DNA from: Cedecea neteri
GTDB lineage: Bacteria > Pseudomonadota > Gammaproteobacteria > Enterobacterales > Enterobacteriaceae
NCBI RefSeq assembly: GCF_000758325.1
Contig: NZ_CP009459.1
Coordinates: forward strand, 2,294,001-2,358,000
Direction of reading: 5' to 3'
DNA length: 64,000 nucleotides
In this document: piece by piece, positions 9,690 through 16,319 of the stretch
Position numbering within the stretch: position 1 is the stretch's first letter
Layout of the letters: each line of letters opens with the position of its first letter
Position numbers and translations under genes: made by a program
The notes under the pieces: model-generated
Seen by the model: the letters and a program-made list of their open reading frames with translations, nothing else
What the model was told of the DNA's origin: nothing
Database searches by the model: none

Positions 9690-9703
9690 ATAAGGAATCG
9701 AAC

Positions 9704-10030
9704 ATGAAAAAGATTTTACTGGTTACCGCCGCTGTTTTCACGCTGTCTGCCTGTGTTCAGCCTCCGGCTCCTCCGGAAGATTCGCGCCTGAAACAAGCCT
9801 ATAGCGCCTGTATTAACACGGCGGAAGGCAACCCGGATAAAATTGAAGCCTGCCAGAGCGTGCTGAACGTACTGCGTCAGGAAAAACAGCACAAAGCGTT
9901 TGTTGAGAAAGAGACGGTGAACGTGCTGGATTACCAGAAATGCATCCAGGCAAGAAAGACGGGCAATGATGAAGCCGTGAAGGTGCGCTGCGATAAGATT
10001 TGGCAGGAGATTCGCGCCAATAACAGCTGA
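9704..10030 (+). CDS. chiQ: ChiQ (YbfN), small lipoprotein of the chitoporin operon
   Basis: This is a 108-residue protein with a type II signal, MKKILLVTAAVFTLSAC, the acylated cysteine being C17, followed by a proline-rich start to the mature part. The rest is soluble and helical with four further cysteines (positions about 36, 50, 75 and 91), which could pair in the periplasm. It matches E. coli YbfN/ChiQ in place and size. Its molecular role is unknown; linkage with chiP suggests a part in chitosugar uptake. AAGGAAT precedes the ATG. Confidence 0.93.
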   Translation: MKKILLVTAAVFTLSACVQPPAPPEDSRLKQAYSACINTAEGNPDKIEACQSVLNVLRQEKQHKAFVEKETVNVLDYQKCIQARKTGNDEAVKVRCDKIWQEIRANNS

Positions 10031-10050
10031 TAGCCTTTTTCAGTCAATAA

Positions 10051-10081
10051 AAAAACCGGCAAGGGAAACCTGCCGGTTTTT
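10051..10081. terminator. Bidirectional terminator between chiQ and fur
   Basis: AAAAACCGGCA and TGCCGGTTTTT form an 11-bp stem with an A-run on the left and a T-run on the right, serving both convergent units. Confidence 0.9.
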
Positions 10082-10124
10082 GCTTTTAAACGCCACCGAA
10101 GCAGCGTTCATTAATGCGGATTAC

Positions 10125-10571
10125 TTATTTAGGATCGTGGGCGGTGTCGTCTTCGCGGCAGTCGCCTTCAGCACAGTGTCCGTAAAGATAGAGGCTGTGG
10201 TTAGTCAGGCGGATACCGTGGCGTGTGGCGATTTCACGCTGGCGTGATTCAATAGAATCATCGCTGAACTCGATCACTTTCCCGCAGTCGAGGCAGATCA
10301 GGTGATCGTGGTGATGCTGTTGGGTCAGTTCAAAAACGGATTTGCCGCCTTCAAAATTATGACGGGTCACGATCCCTGCATCATCAAACTGGTTCAGCAC
10401 GCGATAGACGGTCGCCAGGCCAATTTCTTCGCCCATGTCGATCAGACGTTTATATAAGTCTTCCGCGCTGACGTGATGATTTACCGGCTCTTGCAGCACT
10501 TCGAGGATTTTTAATCGCGGAAGCGTGACTTTCAAGCCGGCCTTCTTTAATGCGGTATTGTTGTCAGTCAT
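10125..10571 (-). CDS. fur: Fur, ferric uptake regulator
   Basis: Fur is the Fe(II)-dependent global repressor. It has 148 residues as in E. coli. The N-terminal winged helix contains the recognition helix near LATVYRVLNQFDDAG (52-66). The dimerisation domain has the HHHDH metal cluster (86-90) and the structural zinc pairs C93/C96 (LICLDCGK) and C133/C138. Its start codon overlaps the stop of an upstream 23-codon leader ORF (ATGA), a coupling arrangement known as uof-fur in E. coli. A sigma-70-like promoter lies at 10751-10780, and read-through from fldA is also possible. Confidence 0.98.
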   Translation of the reverse strand: MTDNNTALKKAGLKVTLPRLKILEVLQEPVNHHVSAEDLYKRLIDMGEEIGLATVYRVLNQFDDAGIVTRHNFEGGKSVFELTQQHHHDHLICLDCGKVIEFSDDSIESRQREIATRHGIRLTNHSLYLYGHCAEGDCREDDTAHDPK

Positions 10572-10639
10572 GCGGAAAGTGTCCTGTTGCTTAACGATTC
10601 GCTCAAACTGCAGTGAGCGTAAAGAGTAATGCGTCTCAT
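10568..10639 (-). CDS. uof: Uof-like leader peptide upstream of fur
   Basis: A 23-codon ORF begins MRRITLYAHC and ends in a TGA that overlaps the fur ATG by two bases. In E. coli the leader uof is translated ahead of fur, and the sRNA RyhB blocks uof translation and so reduces Fur. Position, size and stop/start overlap fit. The Shine-Dalgarno is poor, and an in-frame TTG further upstream could be the true start, so the exact N-terminus is uncertain. Confidence 0.5.
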   Translation of the reverse strand: MRRITLYAHCSLSESLSNRTLSA

Positions 10640-10750
10640 TATAGAACTGCTACTTCTAAATGGGAACCGCAAGTATGGTGCAAAATAAGGCTGAAAAATC
10701 GTGGCGGCGTCGCCATTTACAGTAATTATCAGCCAAGCTATCAGGAAGAC

Positions 10751-10780
10751 ATTGTACAGGGATGTACGAGAAAGTTACAA
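10751..10780 (-). promoter_or_regulatory. Candidate sigma-70 promoter for uof-fur
   Basis: On the minus strand TTGTAA and TACAAT are separated by 18 bp, a close match to consensus, and they point at uof-fur. This is a sequence match only. Confidence 0.55.
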
Positions 10781-10819
10781 ACTTGTAGCAATTATTTTCA
10801 TTGCTACAAGCTATCAAGA

Positions 10820-10844
10820 TGGCGCAAATATCGCATTTGCGCCA
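10820..10844. other. Perfect stem-loop just after fldA
   Basis: TGGCGCAAAT and ATTTGCGCCA form a 10-bp stem with a 5-nt loop, 7 bp after the fldA stop. It lacks a T-run, so it probably does not terminate fully and allows fldA-fur read-through. A processing or stabilising role is inferred. Confidence 0.45.
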
Positions 10845-10850
10845 CGGAAA

Positions 10851-11381
10851 TCAGGCGTTAATGATATCGGCCAGATTCAGTTCTTCAGAAACCTGTTTAA
10901 CCCACTTCTCAACGCGCTCAGCGGTCAGCTCCGGCTGGCGATCTTCATCGATGGCAAGGCCGACAAAGTTGTCGTCATCCGCCAGGCCTTTGGAGGCTTC
11001 AAAGTGGTAGCCAGCGGTTGGCCAGTGGCCGACAATCGCCGCGCCGCGTGGTTCGATGATGTCGCGAATGGTCCCCAGCGCATCACAGAAGTATTCCGCG
11101 TAGTCTTCCTGGTCGCCGCAGCCGAACAGCGCAACCAGTTTGCCGTTGAAATCGACTTCTTCAAGAGTAGGGAAGAAGTCATCCCAGTCGCACTGGGCTT
11201 CACCGTAGTACCAGGTCGGGATGCCGAGCAACAGAATGTCGAAACCTTCGAGATCTTCTTTGCTGCTTTTAGCAATGTCATGCACCTCAGCAACGTCTTT
11301 ACCGAGCTGTTTTTGAATCATTTTCGCGATATTTTCGGTGTTACCGGTGTCGCTGCCGAAAAAAATGCCTACGATTGCCAT
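10851..11381 (-). CDS. fldA: Flavodoxin 1
   Basis: FldA is an FMN-binding one-electron carrier, essential in E. coli. It supplies electrons to IspG/IspH, biotin synthase and pyruvate formate-lyase activation. It has 176 residues from [13 protein letters not shown], as in E. coli; the phosphate-binding loop is GSDTGNTE near residues 9-16. The FMN-stacking regions are PTWYYGE and [13 protein letters not shown]. It is strongly acidic, as expected. The frame is open 21 codons further upstream, but AAGAGG 9 nt before the ATG at 11381 and family length fix the start. fur lies downstream on the same strand. Confidence 0.97.
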   Translation of the reverse strand: MAIVGIFFGSDTGNTENIAKMIQKQLGKDVAEVHDIAKSSKEDLEGFDILLLGIPTWYYGEAQCDWDDFFPTLEEVDFNGKLVALFGCGDQEDYAEYFCDALGTIRDIIEPRGAAIVGHWPTAGYHFEASKGLADDDNFVGLAIDEDRQPELTAERVEKWVKQVSEELNLADIINA

Positions 11382-11560
11382 GAGTAAAATAACCTCTTGA
11401 AACTTAATAGTATGCTGGCCGTTCAATGCCCACGTATAGGGCAATCATAGCAGAACAGCCCCAGCAGCGGAAACAGCTATCACGCCCGGGTGCACAGTCT
11501 GCAACATGGTTTTGCTCACCCTTTTGAGATTTCAGATAACCCGTAGGGCGGCTGAAGGTG

Positions 11561-11839
11561 TTACCCGAGATTTTTAAGCTGCTCGAGCAACATCTCTTCG
11601 ATCAGTTCGCTACGGCTGATGTTACGGGCGTCAGCCAGCTGGTTGAGGGCATCGACCGCCTCGTTGTTCAGTTTTAGCTCAACTCGCTTCAAACCACGCA
11701 CTTTATCGCGCTTCAGCTGATTGCGCTTATTGATACGCAATTGCTCATCGCGCGAGAGCGGATTAGTTTTCGGCCGCCCGGGGCGACGCTCGTCCGCGAA
11801 CAGATCTAATGTAGTACGGTCCGTTTGTTCTTTTGCCAT
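11561..11839 (-). CDS. ybfE: YbfE, small ribbon-helix-helix-like protein
   Basis: This is a 92-residue basic protein starting MAKEQTDRTTLDLF, with GRPKTNPLSRDEQLR and a C-terminal segment KRVELKLNNEAVDALNQLAD that looks like a ribbon-helix-helix fold (strand then two helices). It matches E. coli YbfE (97 residues), a LexA-regulon member of unknown function. I looked upstream for a LexA box (CTG-N10-CAG) and did not find a convincing one. The frame is open 24 codons upstream, but the family start is chosen. DNA binding is inferred from the fold. Confidence 0.9.
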   Translation of the reverse strand: MAKEQTDRTTLDLFADERRPGRPKTNPLSRDEQLRINKRNQLKRDKVRGLKRVELKLNNEAVDALNQLADARNISRSELIEEMLLEQLKNLG

Positions 11840-11980
11840 GATTAGAATACTGACAGGAAATTCTGGCTGCAGGGGCAGGGTGCCGGTGCAATTAAGCGCG
11901 CCATCATACATCAGCGCGCCATTCCCGCCAACGCGTTAGCGACTTCAACTGCCCGGTCGGTCTGTTTTTAATCAGTTTTT

Positions 11981-12748
11981 CTACTCTGCGTCGATAAATC
12001 GGTGGATCGCCCGTAAAACGGCATCCGGTTTTTCCGCATGAACCCAATGACCCGCTCCAGCGATGACGTGAGCACGGGCCTGCGGGAACTGACTTAACAG
12101 CGCCTCGCGGTGGCTTTCATCAACGTAAGGAGAATTCCCGCCGCGAATAAATAGCGCAGGATGTGGCCAGGCCGGGACAGGCTGCCAGCCAACGATATTT
12201 TCGTATTGCTGCCAAAGCACCGGCACGTTGAATTTCCACTCGCCGTCAGCAAAGGATTTCAGCAGAAACTGAATGACGCCTTCCTCAGCTATGTGGTCGC
12301 GCATGATTTGCGCCGCCTGCTGGCGAGTTTTTACGCCCGCTTCGGTGACCGCGCGAATAGCCGCGAAAATTTCGTCGTGGCGGCGAACCTGATAATTAAC
12401 CGGCGCAATATCTATCATCACCAGCTTATCAATACGTTGAGGGGCGATTGCGGTAAGCGCCATCACCACTTTGCCGCCCATAGAATGGCCAATAAACGTC
12501 GCTTTCTCGATGCCGTATTCGTCCAGCGTGTCCAGAACGTCCCCGGCCATTGCGGCATAGCTCATATCATCGCTGCGCGGCGACAGCCCGTGATTGCGCA
12601 GATCGATCTGCAGCAACGCATGATCTTTACCCAGATCCCGCGCCAGAACGCCCAGGTTATCCAGGCTGCCGAACAGGCCGTGAATCAGTACGATAGGGGA
12701 ATTGCTATTCAATTGTTGCGCAGTTTGCAGGCGAGCATTTAATTTCAT
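11981..12748 (-). CDS. ybfF: YbfF, alpha/beta-hydrolase esterase
   Basis: A 255-residue cytoplasmic alpha/beta hydrolase (E. coli YbfF, 254). The nucleophile elbow is GHSMGG with S89, the oxyanion strand motif is VLIHGLFGSLDNLG near 20-33, and the catalytic histidine is H234 in GAGHWVHAEKP. E. coli YbfF hydrolyses acyl-CoA and short esters in vitro; its physiological substrate is not known. It is divergent from seqA, with 174 bp between the starts. Confidence 0.93.
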   Translation of the reverse strand: MKLNARLQTAQQLNSNSPIVLIHGLFGSLDNLGVLARDLGKDHALLQIDLRNHGLSPRSDDMSYAAMAGDVLDTLDEYGIEKATFIGHSMGGKVVMALTAIAPQRIDKLVMIDIAPVNYQVRRHDEIFAAIRAVTEAGVKTRQQAAQIMRDHIAEEGVIQFLLKSFADGEWKFNVPVLWQQYENIVGWQPVPAWPHPALFIRGGNSPYVDESHREALLSQFPQARAHVIAGAGHWVHAEKPDAVLRAIHRFIDAE

Positions 12749-12922
12749 GGCAAAGTTCTTTATTTTGGTTCGTTTGGTTAGGGTATCATGTTGGCATTCT
12801 CGCGGGCGTGCGGCAAATATTCAGTTTACTCTGACTTTGAGTCGCCTCTCCTGTTCGCTGTTGGGATTTGACCCTATAATCCCAACGACTTGTATTCAGA
12901 AAAGATATCGCACTGGATTAAG

Positions 12923-13471
12923 ATGAAAACAATCGAAGTTGATGACGAGCTTTACCGCTATATTGCCAGCCAGACCAAACACATCGGCGAGAGCGCGTCA
13001 GACATTTTACGGCGTATGCTTAAATTTACCGCCGGGCAAACACCAGCAGCCACTTCTACGCCAGCCGCGCCTGAGCGCGCTGCGGCTCCCGTTGTTGAAG
13101 AAAAACCTGCGAACACCGCTCGCAACCGCGTGCGTGCCGTTCGTGAGCTGCTGCTTTCCGATGAGTACGCTGCCCAGAATAAAGCCGTAAACCGCTTTAT
13201 GATGGTGTTGTCCACGCTGTATCAGCTGGATGCAAAAACCTTCGGTGAAGCCACTGAATCGCTGCATGGCCGCACCCGCGTCTATTTTGCTGGCGATGAG
13301 CAAACGCTGCTGGCAAACGGCAATCAAACCAAGCCCAAGCATGTTCCGGGCACCCCATACTGGGTGATCACCAATACGAATACTGGTCGTAAATGCAGCA
13401 TGATCGAACACATCATGCAGTCAATGCAGTTCCCTGCGGAGCTGATTGAAAAGGTTTGCGGCACTATTTAA
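12923..13471 (+). CDS. seqA: SeqA, negative modulator of replication initiation
   Basis: SeqA binds hemimethylated GATC sites, sequesters oriC and organises new DNA behind forks. It has 182 residues (E. coli 181). The N-terminal oligomerisation domain MKTIEVDDELYRYIASQTKHIGESASDILRRML is intact. A linker rich in Ala, Pro and Thr (about 38-62) follows and differs from E. coli. The C-terminal DNA-binding domain is conserved, with SLHGRTRVYFA, NGNQTKPKHVPGTPYWVITNTNT and the end KVCGTI. The ATG at 12923 is preferred over an in-frame ATG 11 codons upstream. pgm follows after 27 bp, so the two form an operon. Confidence 0.97.
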   Translation: MKTIEVDDELYRYIASQTKHIGESASDILRRMLKFTAGQTPAATSTPAAPERAAAPVVEEKPANTARNRVRAVRELLLSDEYAAQNKAVNRFMMVLSTLYQLDAKTFGEATESLHGRTRVYFAGDEQTLLANGNQTKPKHVPGTPYWVITNTNTGRKCSMIEHIMQSMQFPAELIEKVCGTI

Positions 13472-13498
13472 AAACCTGGCGTCAGTAAGGAAGAGCCA

Positions 13499-15142
13499 AT
13501 GGCTAACCACGATCGTGCGGGCCAACCTGCACAACAGAGCGACTTGATTAACGTAGCCCAGCTTACGGCGCAGTATTACGTGCTTAAGCCAGTGGTGGGG
13601 AATAGCGAACACGCGGTGAAATTCGGGACCTCCGGCCACCGCGGCAGTGCAGCACGGCATAGCTTTAACGAACCTCATATTCTGGCGATTGCGCAAGCTA
13701 TCGCTGAAGAACGCGCGAAGAATGGGATCACCGGCCCGTGCTATGTGGGCAAAGACACCCACGCGCTGTCCGAACCTGCGTTTATCTCCGTGCTGGAAGT
13801 GCTGGCCGCCAACGGCGTGGACGTCATTGTGCAGCAGGATAACGGCTATACGCCAACGCCTGCGATTTCTAACGCCATCCTGGTGCATAACCAAAAGGGC
13901 GGCGCTCAGGCGGACGGGATTGTGATCACGCCATCCCATAACCCACCGGACGACGGCGGCATCAAGTACAACCCGCCAAACGGTGGCCCGGCTGATACCA
14001 ACGTCACCAAAGTGGTTGAAGATCGCGCTAACGCACTGCTGGCCGACGGCCTGAAAGGCGTGAAGCGTATTACGCTGGATAAAGCCTGGGAAAGCGGCCA
14101 CGTTCAGGCGCAGGATCTGGTTCAGCCGTTCATCGAAGGGCTGGTGGATATCGTCGACATGGCCGCGATTCAAAAAGCGGGCCTGAAGCTGGGGGTTGAT
14201 CCTCTCGGCGGTTCCGGGATCGAGTACTGGCACCGTATCGCGAAGCACTACAACCTTGATCTGACCATCGTGAACGATCAGGTCGACCAGACTTTCCGCT
14301 TCATGCACCTGGATAAAGACGGCGCAATCCGTATGGACTGCTCCTCCGAATGTGCGATGGCGGGCCTGCTGGCGCTGCGCGACAAATTCGATCTGGCCTT
14401 TGCCAACGATCCTGATTACGACCGTCACGGTATCGTCACGCCGGCTGGCCTGATGAACCCGAACCATTACCTGGCCGTGGCTATCAACTATCTGTTCCAG
14501 CACCGTCCGCAGTGGGGCAAAGATGTGGCCGTCGGTAAAACCCTGGTTTCCTCCGCGATGATTGACCGCGTGGTAGAAGATCTGGGCCGCAAGCTGGTGG
14601 AAGTCCCGGTGGGCTTTAAGTGGTTCGTTGACGGACTGTTCGACGGCAGCTTCGGCTTCGGTGGTGAAGAGAGCGCCGGGGCATCATTCCTGCGCTTCAA
14701 CGGCACCCCATGGTCGACCGACAAAGACGGTATCATCATGTGTCTGCTGGCGGCAGAAATCACCGCCGTTACGGGCAAAAACCCGCAGCAGCATTACGAC
14801 GAGTTAGCCGCGCGCTTTGGTGCTCCGAGCTACAACCGTATTCAGGCCCCAGCCACTTCAGCACAGAAAGCCGCGCTGTCTAAACTGTCACCTGAAATGG
14901 TGAGTGCAGACATGCTGGCTGGTGACCCGATCACCGCTCGTCTGACGGCGGCACCGGGCAACGGCGCTTCCATCGGCGGCCTGAAGGTAATGACGAAGAA
15001 CGGCTGGTTTGCTGCTCGTCCGTCCGGCACTGAAGACGCCTACAAGATTTACTGTGAAAGCTTCCTGGGTGCTGAGCACCGCGAGCAGATTGAGAAAGAA
15101 GCGGTAGAGATTGTTAGCGAAGTGCTGAAAAGCGCGAAGTAA
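13499..15142 (+). CDS. pgm: Phosphoglucomutase
   Basis: Pgm interconverts glucose-1-P and glucose-6-P, linking galactose and glycogen metabolism and UDP-glucose supply to glycolysis. It has 547 residues (E. coli 546). The phosphoserine loop is TPSHNPP with S146, the metal-binding loop is DPDYDRHG, the sugar-specificity region is GGEESAGAS, and the C-terminal phosphate site is [26 protein letters not shown] gives a good ribosome site. It ends in a terminator and converges on the EamA gene. Confidence 0.98.
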   Translation: MANHDRAGQPAQQSDLINVAQLTAQYYVLKPVVGNSEHAVKFGTSGHRGSAARHSFNEPHILAIAQAIAEERAKNGITGPCYVGKDTHALSEPAFISVLEVLAANGVDVIVQQDNGYTPTPAISNAILVHNQKGGAQADGIVITPSHNPPDDGGIKYNPPNGGPADTNVTKVVEDRANALLADGLKGVKRITLDKAWESGHVQAQDLVQPFIEGLVDIVDMAAIQKAGLKLGVDPLGGSGIEYWHRIAKHYNLDLTIVNDQVDQTFRFMHLDKDGAIRMDCSSECAMAGLLALRDKFDLAFANDPDYDRHGIVTPAGLMNPNHYLAVAINYLFQHRPQWGKDVAVGKTLVSSAMIDRVVEDLGRKLVEVPVGFKWFVDGLFDGSFGFGGEESAGASFLRFNGTPWSTDKDGIIMCLLAAEITAVTGKNPQQHYDELAARFGAPSYNRIQAPATSAQKAALSKLSPEMVSADMLAGDPITARLTAAPGNGASIGGLKVMTKNGWFAARPSGTEDAYKIYCESFLGAEHREQIEKEAVEIVSEVLKSAK

Positions 15143-15150
15143 TAGGTAAA

Positions 15151-15178
15151 AAGGCTCCCCTGGGAGCCTTTCTCTTTT
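15151..15178 (+). terminator. Terminator of pgm
   Basis: AAGGCTCCC and GGGAGCCTT with a 2-base centre, then TCTCTTTT. It overlaps the last bases of the convergent EamA gene. Confidence 0.85.
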
Positions 15179-15605
15179 AACCCAAAGCCACCATCAGTGC
15201 GCCGCAGGTGATAAGCGCCACGCCTATCCCGGCAATCAGCGACACTTTCTCACCGAACAAAATCACTGCCAGAATCACCGCGAACACCACGCTCAGCTTA
15301 TCGATAGGGGCGACCTTCGACACGTCACCACTTTTGATCGCCATAAAATAGAACAGCCAGGACAGCGCCCCGGCCACGCCGCTTAACAAAATAAACAGCA
15401 GCGCTTTTTTATCGGCAAACACCGTACTAACAAGATTCAGTTTTCCCTGAACCACAACCACCCCAACTAAAAATAACGCCATGACCACGGCGCGAACGGC
15501 CGTGGCGGTGTTGGCGTCCAGATGCTGCAAACCAACCTTACCAAAAATAGCGACCAGCGCTGCCGTGGCGGCAGACAACAGGGCGTAGACTAACCATGCG
15601 CTCAT
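15177..15605 (-). CDS. Half-size EamA/DMT-family membrane protein
   Basis: A 142-residue hydrophobic protein with about five transmembrane helices and a single EamA domain. It begins [26 protein letters not shown] and ends LITCGALMVALG. Full drug/metabolite transporters carry two such domains, so this one would have to dimerise or is a single-domain subtype. It lies 36 bp after the kdpE stop on the same strand, so kdp transcripts may run into it. K-12 has no such gene between pgm and kdpE. The substrate is not predictable; the family call is fairly secure. Confidence 0.8.
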   Translation of the reverse strand: MSAWLVYALLSAATAALVAIFGKVGLQHLDANTATAVRAVVMALFLVGVVVVQGKLNLVSTVFADKKALLFILLSGVAGALSWLFYFMAIKSGDVSKVAPIDKLSVVFAVILAVILFGEKVSLIAGIGVALITCGALMVALG

Positions 15606-15641
15606 AACGGGCTCCTCTTGAACGAGCCAGAGGTTACTCCT

Positions 15642-16319
15642 TCAGAGCATAAAACGGTAGCCGATTCCGGTTTCGGTGAGCAGGTGGCGAGGGCGGGCAG
15701 GATCGCTTTCCAGTTTTTGGCGCAGGTGGCCCATATAAATGCGCAGATAGTGACTGTGCTCCACGGCATTTGGGCCCCAAACCTGATTAAGCAACTGGCG
15801 CTGGGTCAGAACTTTGCCGTGATTATTCAGCAGGGTAGCTAACAGGCGGAACTCAATCGGGGTCAGGTGAATTTCCTCTTCGCCGCGGGTAATACGGCGC
15901 GAGGCGAGGTCGACCCGGATTTCGGAAAACTGATAAACCGGATCGGGCTGAACGGTGCTGGCGTGGCGACGCAGGGCGACGCGAAGCCTGGCCTGCAGTT
16001 CACCGATGCCAAACGGCTTGCTGAGAAAATCGTCTGCGCCAGCGTCCAGGGCGGCAATCTTCGCCTGTTCGTCACTCCGGGCCGACAGGACGATGACCGG
16101 CGTCTGGCTCCACTGGCGGAAGTCACGAATAAAATCGATGCCGTCGCCATCCGGCAGGCCGAGATCCAGAATCACCAGGTCTGGCTTGCGGGTGGCGGCT
16201 TCAATCAGGCCACGCTGCAGGGTTTCGGCATCAAAAACGCGCAACGATTCATCTTCCAGCGCGGTGCGCAGAAAGCGGCGGATCTCTTTTTCATCCTCAA
16301 TTATCAGAACCGTTGTCAC
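15642..16319 (-). CDS. kdpE: KdpE, response regulator of the kdp operon
   Basis: An OmpR/PhoB-type regulator of 225 residues. The receiver domain is 1-120 with acidic pocket E8-D9, phospho-acceptor D52 in LVILDLGLPDGDG, and K101-type SKPF. The C-terminal winged helix (about 125-225) ends HLLTETGIGYRFML. It is phosphorylated by KdpD under K+ limitation and activates kdpFABC. Its start overlaps the kdpD stop by 4 bp (translational coupling). Confidence 0.97.
   Translation of the reverse strand: MTTVLIIEDEKEIRRFLRTALEDESLRVFDAETLQRGLIEAATRKPDLVILDLGLPDGDGIDFIRDFRQWSQTPVIVLSARSDEQAKIAALDAGADDFLSKPFGIGELQARLRVALRRHASTVQPDPVYQFSEIRVDLASRRITRGEEEIHLTPIEFRLLATLLNNHGKVLTQRQLLNQVWGPNAVEHSHYLRIYMGHLRQKLESDPARPRHLLTETGIGYRFML

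Noticed and set aside
11840-11980. LexA box expected upstream of ybfE
   Set aside because: CTG...CAG pairs occur but not with the 10-bp spacing of the LexA consensus.
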